In this document: piece by piece, positions 59,989-64,000 of the stretch | How positions within the stretch are numbered: the stretch's first letter is position 1 | How the letters are laid out: every line of letters starts with the position of its first letter | Notes under the pieces: model-generated | Told to the model about the DNA's origin: nothing | Databases searched by the model: none | The model's input: the letters and a program-made list of their open reading frames with translations, nothing else | Made by a program: the position numbers and the translations under genes | Source: Halioglobus sp. | Lineage (GTDB): Bacteria; Pseudomonadota; Gammaproteobacteria; Pseudomonadales; Halieaceae | DNA: 64,000 nt | Direction: 5' to 3' | Assembly: GCA_029287595.1 (NCBI GenBank) | Contig: JARFQU010000023.1 | Span: forward strand, 1-64,000

Positions 59989-60945
59989 ATGTCTGAAAGC
60001 AGACCGCGCTCCGTAAATCAGGGGGTACGTTTTCTGGAGATCGACGTTGATTCCTCCGGTCAACGGCTCGATAACTACCTGACGCGTGTGCTTAAAGGTG
60101 TGCCCCGCACGCGACTATACCGCGCTTTGCGCAAGGGAGAAGTGCGCGTTAACAAGGGTAGGGTACGCCCCGATTACCGCCTCGTCGCTGGCGACATGGT
60201 GCGTATCCCGCCGCTACATCAGCCCGAACCTGGCGCACGGCCTACTATCCCGCGGTACTGGTCAGAAATGCTGACCCGCCGCCTGGTGTACGAAGATGGC
60301 GACCTGCTGGTACTGAACAAGCCTTCCGGGCTTGCCGTGCATGGCGGGAGCGGACTCAACTTTGGATTGATCGAGTGCCTGCGACAGATGCGCCCGGAAG
60401 ACCGCTACCTGGAATTGGTGCACCGGCTAGACCGCGACACGTCGGGGTTGATCCTGATTGCGCGTCGCCCGGCGATACTGCGTGAGCTGCACCGCCAACT
60501 GCGCGAAAAGCACGTCGACAAGCGCTATCTTGCCCTGGTGGCCGGCTCGTGGCCAAAAAATCAGCGTATGGTAGAGGCGCCACTGCAAAAGAATGTGCTG
60601 CAGTCCGGGGAACGGATGGTGCGGGTTAACCAGGAGGGGAAGAGGGCGGTCACGGAATTCTCCATTGTGGAGCGGCTGCAGGGCGCTACACTGATCGAGG
60701 CCCGGCCGATCACCGGGCGCACTCACCAGATCAGAGTGCACGCCCAGCACGCGGGTTTCCCTCTGTGCGGGGACGAAAAATACACTGATGAGCGCACCGC
60801 CGGATTCGCCCAGCGGCTGGGCATCAAGCGCCTGTTCCTGCATGCACGAAGCCTGAGCTTTTCCCTACCCGCAGTAGGGCGACTGGAGCTTGAGGCCGGG
60901 CTGGATAATGACCTAGAAATGGTCTTAGATAAGCTTCGTAAGTAG
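59989..60945 (+). CDS. rluC: 23S rRNA pseudouridine synthase RluC
   Basis: RluC (318 aa) makes pseudouridines at 955, 2504 and 2580 of 23S rRNA. An N-terminal S4 RNA-binding domain (QRLDNYLTRVLKGVPRTRLY) is followed by the RluA-family catalytic domain with the nucleophilic Asp in VHRLDRDTSGLIL and the substrate loop RPITGRTHQIRVH. Divergence from rne is the same as in E. coli, which supports RluC over RluD. It is convergent with maf, 13 bases apart. Confidence 0.93.
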   Translation: MSESRPRSVNQGVRFLEIDVDSSGQRLDNYLTRVLKGVPRTRLYRALRKGEVRVNKGRVRPDYRLVAGDMVRIPPLHQPEPGARPTIPRYWSEMLTRRLVYEDGDLLVLNKPSGLAVHGGSGLNFGLIECLRQMRPEDRYLELVHRLDRDTSGLILIARRPAILRELHRQLREKHVDKRYLALVAGSWPKNQRMVEAPLQKNVLQSGERMVRVNQEGKRAVTEFSIVERLQGATLIEARPITGRTHQIRVHAQHAGFPLCGDEKYTDERTAGFAQRLGIKRLFLHARSLSFSLPAVGRLELEAGLDNDLEMVLDKLRK

Positions 60946-60958
60946 TTGCTATATATTA

Positions 60959-61537
60959 TTATTGCAGCGGATCCATTCCTGCGTTGAGCAGCAGCCGCGT
61001 GAGCGAAATCAGTGGCAGGCCCTCGAGACTGGTGGGGTCATCGCCCTGTAGCCGGGCAAACAGCGCTACCCCGAGGCCTTCACACTTGAAACTGCCGGCA
61101 CAGTCATAGGGTTGCTCCCGGCTCAAATAGCTCTCGATACGGTCTTCGCTAAGTATTTGAAAGTACACGCTAAAATGTTCCACGTGGAACCACTCCTGCC
61201 GTTCAGGTCCGCCCACCAGGGCGATTCCAGTGTAAAAACGCACCTCTTTGCCGGAGCTGGCCAGGAGCTGTTCCCGCGCTTTTTCACGGGTGCCGGGCTT
61301 GCCCATGATACGCCCTTCGAGTGCCGCGACCTGGTCGCTACCGATGACCCAGTCACCGGGTTTGCGCGCGGCGACATCCCTGGCCTTGGCTAGTGCCAGG
61401 CGCTGGGCCAGGGCGTCCGGTAGCTCGCCAGCCAGGGGAGACTCATCGGTGTGTGGCGCCGCGCAGCTAAACGGCATCTGCAGTCGACGCAGCAGCCTGT
61501 CGCGATAGGGGGATGTAGAGGCGAGAATCAGCGCCAT
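60959..61537 (-). CDS. yceF: Maf-like nucleotide pyrophosphatase YceF
   Basis: This 192-aa Maf/HAM1-fold protein hydrolyses non-canonical nucleotides; E. coli YceF acts on 7-methyl-GTP. Seen are LILASTSPYRDRLL at the start, the acidic TDES site, IGSDQVAALEG and GKPGTREKAREQL. Location between rluC and yceD matches yceF in E. coli. It is divergent from yceD. Confidence 0.93.
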   Translation of the reverse strand: MALILASTSPYRDRLLRRLQMPFSCAAPHTDESPLAGELPDALAQRLALAKARDVAARKPGDWVIGSDQVAALEGRIMGKPGTREKAREQLLASSGKEVRFYTGIALVGGPERQEWFHVEHFSVYFQILSEDRIESYLSREQPYDCAGSFKCEGLGVALFARLQGDDPTSLEGLPLISLTRLLLNAGMDPLQ

Positions 61538-61597
61538 GAACAGCTCCTGTTGTTACTGTGGATATGTGAGTGAACTGTTTGTATTTTAAAGATTTTT

Positions 61598-61626
61598 TTG
61601 ACAAAGGGGGAATCGGCACCTATGAT
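61598..61626 (+). promoter_or_regulatory. Strong sigma-70 promoter of yceD-rpmF
   Basis: A perfect -35 TTGACA (61598-61603) and a -10 TATGAT (61621-61626) are exactly 17 bases apart. Transcription should start at about 61632-61635, essentially on the yceD ATG (61635), leaving no room for a ribosome-binding site. Confidence 0.8.
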
Positions 61627-61634
61627 GCGCGCCT

Positions 61635-62174
61635 ATGTTGACTGAGCCCCTCCCGAGCACGCTGGATCTTCGCAAGGCAGCAGCGCGTGGTGTCAGTGTC
61701 AAGGGGACGTTAAAAGCACTGGATTTGCAGCGTTTTCGGCCCCTTCTGGCGGATGACGACGCACTTGTCCAGGCAGAATTAGCGTTCTCCCGGGATGAGG
61801 AAAACCGCTTCCTGGTAACAGTGTTGGTAGCGGTGGAGGTGCAGGTGATCTGCCAGCGGTGCCTTGAGCCCATGGCGTTGTATCTCGAAGGCGAGAATAC
61901 GTTGGCGATCGTGTGGACCGATGAGCAGGCCGCGCAATTGCCCAGGCACCTCGAACCGCTGATCGTCAACGAGGAGGCTTACAGTCTTTGGGATGTAGTG
62001 GAAGACGAGTTGATATTGGCATTGCCGCCTTTCAGCTACCACCCACTGGAAGAGTGTAAACAGATACAGATAGAGTCGGATTTTTCCACATCGCTACCGG
62101 ATCAGGAGGCAGGTGAGGAAAAGCCCAACCCGTTTGACGTGCTGGCGCAATTGAAGCCCGGCAATAAACATTAG
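61635..62174 (+). CDS. yceD: YceD (DUF177), 23S rRNA accumulation protein
   Basis: YceD (179 aa) belongs to DUF177, needed for normal 23S rRNA levels in E. coli and plants, and nearly always precedes rpmF. The conserved pair of Cys in VICQRCLEPM (about residues 73-76) and the late VEDELILALP segment are present. The ATG at 61635 aligns with E. coli YceD at LPSTLDLRKAA, so the start is probably right, even though the promoter makes the mRNA almost leaderless. Confidence 0.92.
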   Translation: MLTEPLPSTLDLRKAAARGVSVKGTLKALDLQRFRPLLADDDALVQAELAFSRDEENRFLVTVLVAVEVQVICQRCLEPMALYLEGENTLAIVWTDEQAAQLPRHLEPLIVNEEAYSLWDVVEDELILALPPFSYHPLEECKQIQIESDFSTSLPDQEAGEEKPNPFDVLAQLKPGNKH

Positions 62175-62183
62175 GAGTTAGCC

Positions 62184-62366
62184 ATGGCTGTTCAAAAAAG
62201 CAAGAAGACGCGTTCTCGTCGAGGTATGCGTCGTTCGCACGATTCACTGTCCGGGTCTACGCTGTCCGTAGATCAGACTTCGGGTGAAACCCATCGCCGT
62301 CACCACGTGACAGCCGACGGCTTTTATCGTGGTAAGAAAGTGGTCGAAACCGGTGTGGACGATTAA
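62184..62366 (+). CDS. rpmF: 50S ribosomal protein L32
   Basis: L32 (60 aa) starts [19 protein letters not shown] and ends [15 protein letters not shown], standard for the bacterial protein. It lacks the zinc Cys ribbon, as is usual in gammaproteobacteria. A strong AGGAG site precedes the ATG, nine bases after yceD. A hairpin about 85 bases downstream probably ends much of the transcript. Confidence 0.97.
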   Translation: MAVQKSKKTRSRRGMRRSHDSLSGSTLSVDQTSGETHRRHHVTADGFYRGKKVVETGVDD

Positions 62367-62422
62367 CCCAGGCTACTAACCGAAGCTATAAGACAACTCG
62401 GCAGCGGCTGGCATTGTCCCCG

Positions 62423-62439
62423 ACGGTTACAGTAACCGT
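62423..62439. repeat. 17-bp perfect palindrome upstream of fabD
   Basis: ACGGTTAC (62423-62430) and GTAACCGT (62432-62439) are perfect inverted copies around one A. The compact odd-length form suits a dimeric regulator such as a TetR-type fatty-acid repressor, though none is in the window. A separate hairpin lies ten bases further on. Confidence 0.45.
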
Positions 62440-62449
62440 TATCCAAAAA

Positions 62450-62471
62450 TGCGGAGGCTTCAGCCTCCGCA
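62450..62471 (+). terminator. Hairpin terminator after rpmF
   Basis: GCGGAGGC and GCCTCCGC (extendable by AT pairs on both sides) form an 8-10 bp stem with a TTCA loop, followed by a mixed T/C tract (GCTCGTTCTTCCCC). The weak T-run suggests partial termination before fabD. No gene is seen in 62367-62625. Confidence 0.6.
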
Positions 62472-62625
62472 GCTCGTTCTTCCCCCTACTAGTAACACCA
62501 TCAACATTGCGCTGGCGAACTCTCATTTGCCCGAGAAACGGTGAGCGGCCAACTGATCTACACTATGTCGAGATGCAGCCTCAGTCCGCATCTAGCCTAT
62601 ATTGATCGCAAACAGGAAACAGACC

Positions 62626-63594
62626 ATGTCAGACAACACCCTCGCATTCGTCTTTCCCGGCCAGGGTTCGCAAAAAGCAGGAATGCTGGCGGCGGCCCAC
62701 GAGCGCTTTGCCGCTGTGCGCGACACATTCGCAGAAGCTTCCGACGTGCTGGGCTATAACATGTGGGACCTGATCCAGAACGGTGAGCAGGACGCGCTGA
62801 ACATGACCGAGACCACCCAGCCGGTGCTACTGAGCTCCAGCGTGGCCTTGTGGCGCGCCTGGCAGGCGTCTTCCGGGGCCTCGCCCGTGATCATGGCCGG
62901 CCACAGCCTGGGAGAGTTTTCTGCCCTGGTTTGTGCCGGGGGGCTGGAGTTTACCGATGCCGTACAATTAGTGCGACTGCGTGGCTCTTTTATGCAAAGT
63001 GCGGTGCCGGTAGGTGAGGGGGCGATGGCGGCGATTATCGGCCTCGATGATGAAACAATAAACGGTATCTGCGATGACGTGGCGCAGACGTCGTCCCAGG
63101 TAGTCTCGGCGGTAAACTTTAATTCACCCGGGCAGGTGGTCATCGCCGGGCATACCGCAGCTGTAAATCAGGCTATCGACGCACTGAAAGCGGCGGGAGC
63201 GAAGCGCGCGCTGCCGTTGCCGGTGAGCGCGCCTTTCCACACCGCGTTGATGCAGCCCGCAGGCGAGCGCCTGGCGCAGGCCATAGCCGACATCCCAATC
63301 GCCCAGCCGACGATACCGGTGGTACACAACGTGAATGCCGCCTGTGAATCCGACCCGGAGAAGATCCGCGCCTTGCTGGTAGAGCAAATCTACAGCCCGG
63401 TGCAGTGGACACGTTGCATGCAGACAATAGTGTCCAGGGGCGCGACTGCGGTGGTGGAGTGCGGTCCTGGCAAGGTCCTGAGCGGACTCACCCGGCGCAT
63501 TGACAAGTCACTGAGCAGTTATGCACTGGAAGAGCCCGATGACTTGTCGAGCGCAGTGGCAGAATTGGATCAATCAACGGGGGAGAGCGAGTAA
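62626..63594 (+). CDS. fabD: Malonyl-CoA:ACP transacylase
   Basis: FabD (322 aa) transfers malonyl groups from CoA to acyl carrier protein for fatty acid synthesis. Motifs are FPGQGSQKAGM near the N-terminus, nucleophile Ser94 in GHSLGEFSA, the conserved Arg in RLRGSFMQ and the catalytic His in SAPFHTALM. The ATG at 62626 with an AGGAAACAG site was chosen. The stop overlaps the fabG start as TAATG. plsX and fabH, which E. coli has just upstream, are not here. Confidence 0.95.
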   Translation: MSDNTLAFVFPGQGSQKAGMLAAAHERFAAVRDTFAEASDVLGYNMWDLIQNGEQDALNMTETTQPVLLSSSVALWRAWQASSGASPVIMAGHSLGEFSALVCAGGLEFTDAVQLVRLRGSFMQSAVPVGEGAMAAIIGLDDETINGICDDVAQTSSQVVSAVNFNSPGQVVIAGHTAAVNQAIDALKAAGAKRALPLPVSAPFHTALMQPAGERLAQAIADIPIAQPTIPVVHNVNAACESDPEKIRALLVEQIYSPVQWTRCMQTIVSRGATAVVECGPGKVLSGLTRRIDKSLSSYALEEPDDLSSAVAELDQSTGESE

Positions 63595-64000
63595 TGGACG
63601 AGCAAGCAAAAGTGGCGCTGGTCACGGGCGCCAGCCGTGGCATCGGTAGGTCGATTGCAGAGGCCTTGGCAGGCAGCGGATTTATCGTGGTGGGTACAGC
63701 GACGAGTGACGCTGGCGCACAGAGTATCACACAGTACCTGCAGGCTGCGGGTAACAGTGGTTGTGGTATGACTCTGAAAGTGGGGGATGAAGAAAATATC
63801 AGTGAGGTAATCAAGACTATTGCCGAGACCTATGCAGCTCCCCTGGTCCTTGTTAATAATGCCGGCATCACCCGCGATAATATTCTGATGCGCATGAAAA
63901 CTGACGAGTGGGACGATGTAATAGATACCAACCTTAGTGCCCTGTACCGCGTCAGCAAAGCCTGTTTGCGTGGCATGACCAAGGCGCGCTGGGGGCGGAT
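63594..64000 (+). CDS. fabG: 3-oxoacyl-ACP reductase (partial, runs off the window)
   Basis: The first 135 codons of FabG, the NADPH-dependent reductase of fatty acid elongation, are present. The NADP site TGASRGIGRSIAEAL (about residues 11-25), LVNNAGITRDNILMRM and TNLSALYRVSKACLRGM are typical and distinguish it from other SDRs. It is coupled to fabD by a one-base overlap. The active-site Ser, Tyr and Lys lie beyond the window end. Confidence 0.94.
   Translation, partial: MDEQAKVALVTGASRGIGRSIAEALAGSGFIVVGTATSDAGAQSITQYLQAAGNSGCGMTLKVGDEENISEVIKTIAETYAAPLVLVNNAGITRDNILMRMKTDEWDDVIDTNLSALYRVSKACLRGMTKARWGR

Noticed and set aside
1-64000. CRISPR arrays, insertion sequences, integrases, phage structural genes
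   Set aside because: No regularly spaced repeats, transposase or integrase motifs, or terminal inverted repeats with target duplications were seen on either strand.

Overview
The window looks like a chromosomal segment of a marine gammaproteobacterium, probably of the Cellvibrionales/Halieaceae type. The evidence is a Na+-translocating NADH:quinone reductase operon, Pseudomonas/E. coli-like synteny around lolCDE, msbA-lpxK-kdsB, murB, uvrC-pgsA, tus and rne-rluC-yceD-rpmF-fab, and a CYP153-type alkane hydroxylase. Taxonomy is inferred from gene content and order only. I see no insertion sequence, CRISPR array, prophage or rRNA operon.

Layout. 1-4.7 kb: end of nqrB, then nqrCDEF, apbE and nqrM (the Na+ pump and its maturation factors). 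4.7-7.9 kb: lolCDE. 7.9-15.6 kb: a DUF2062 protein, comEC, then an exbB-exbD-msbA-lpxK-kdsB run for lipid A core synthesis and export. 15.7-20.8 kb: ilvE, a low-molecular-weight phosphatase, murB, uvrC, pgsA. 20.8-21.2 kb: a tRNA operon with a broken tRNA-Gly copy, an intact tRNA-Gly(GCC) and tRNA-Cys(GCA).

21.4-40.2 kb is mostly accessory. It holds an AT-rich GtrA/membrane-protein pair, the second member of which carries a one-base frameshift. Next is a ferredoxin-CYP153 operon facing an AraC regulator; between them lie two 15-bp direct repeats 21 bp apart that look like the AraC operator. Then comes a photolyase cluster (photolyase, FMN-binding protein, sirtuin, TIGR01777 protein, DUF523-DUF1722 protein) with a divergent alternative sigma factor and MerR regulator, followed by small envelope proteins, an NSS transporter and a very long AsmA-like protein.

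40.3-51.9 kb starts with tRNA-Leu(TAA). It continues with a MarR regulator leading into a PrnB-like (indoleamine dioxygenase superfamily) protein and a kynureninase-like PLP enzyme; a run of short-chain dehydrogenases, an NTF2-fold protein and an epimerase; an acyl-CoA ligase; a dimeric-type dUTPase; and a winged-helix/nuclease-like protein. 51.9-56.1 kb is a leftward set: yccA, tusDCBE, ybiB, trmA (tRNA modification). 56.4-64 kb: tRNA-Ser(TGA), rne with a 569-bp divergent leader, rluC, maf/yceF, yceD, rpmF, fabD and the start of fabG. plsX and fabH, which E. coli carries between rpmF and fabD, are absent from that spot.

The most informative non-gene signals are an intrinsic terminator between nqrF and apbE that lies inside the apbE signal-peptide codons; the AraC-type tandem site; a consensus promoter that places the yceD start codon almost at the transcription start; and the broken tRNA-Gly.
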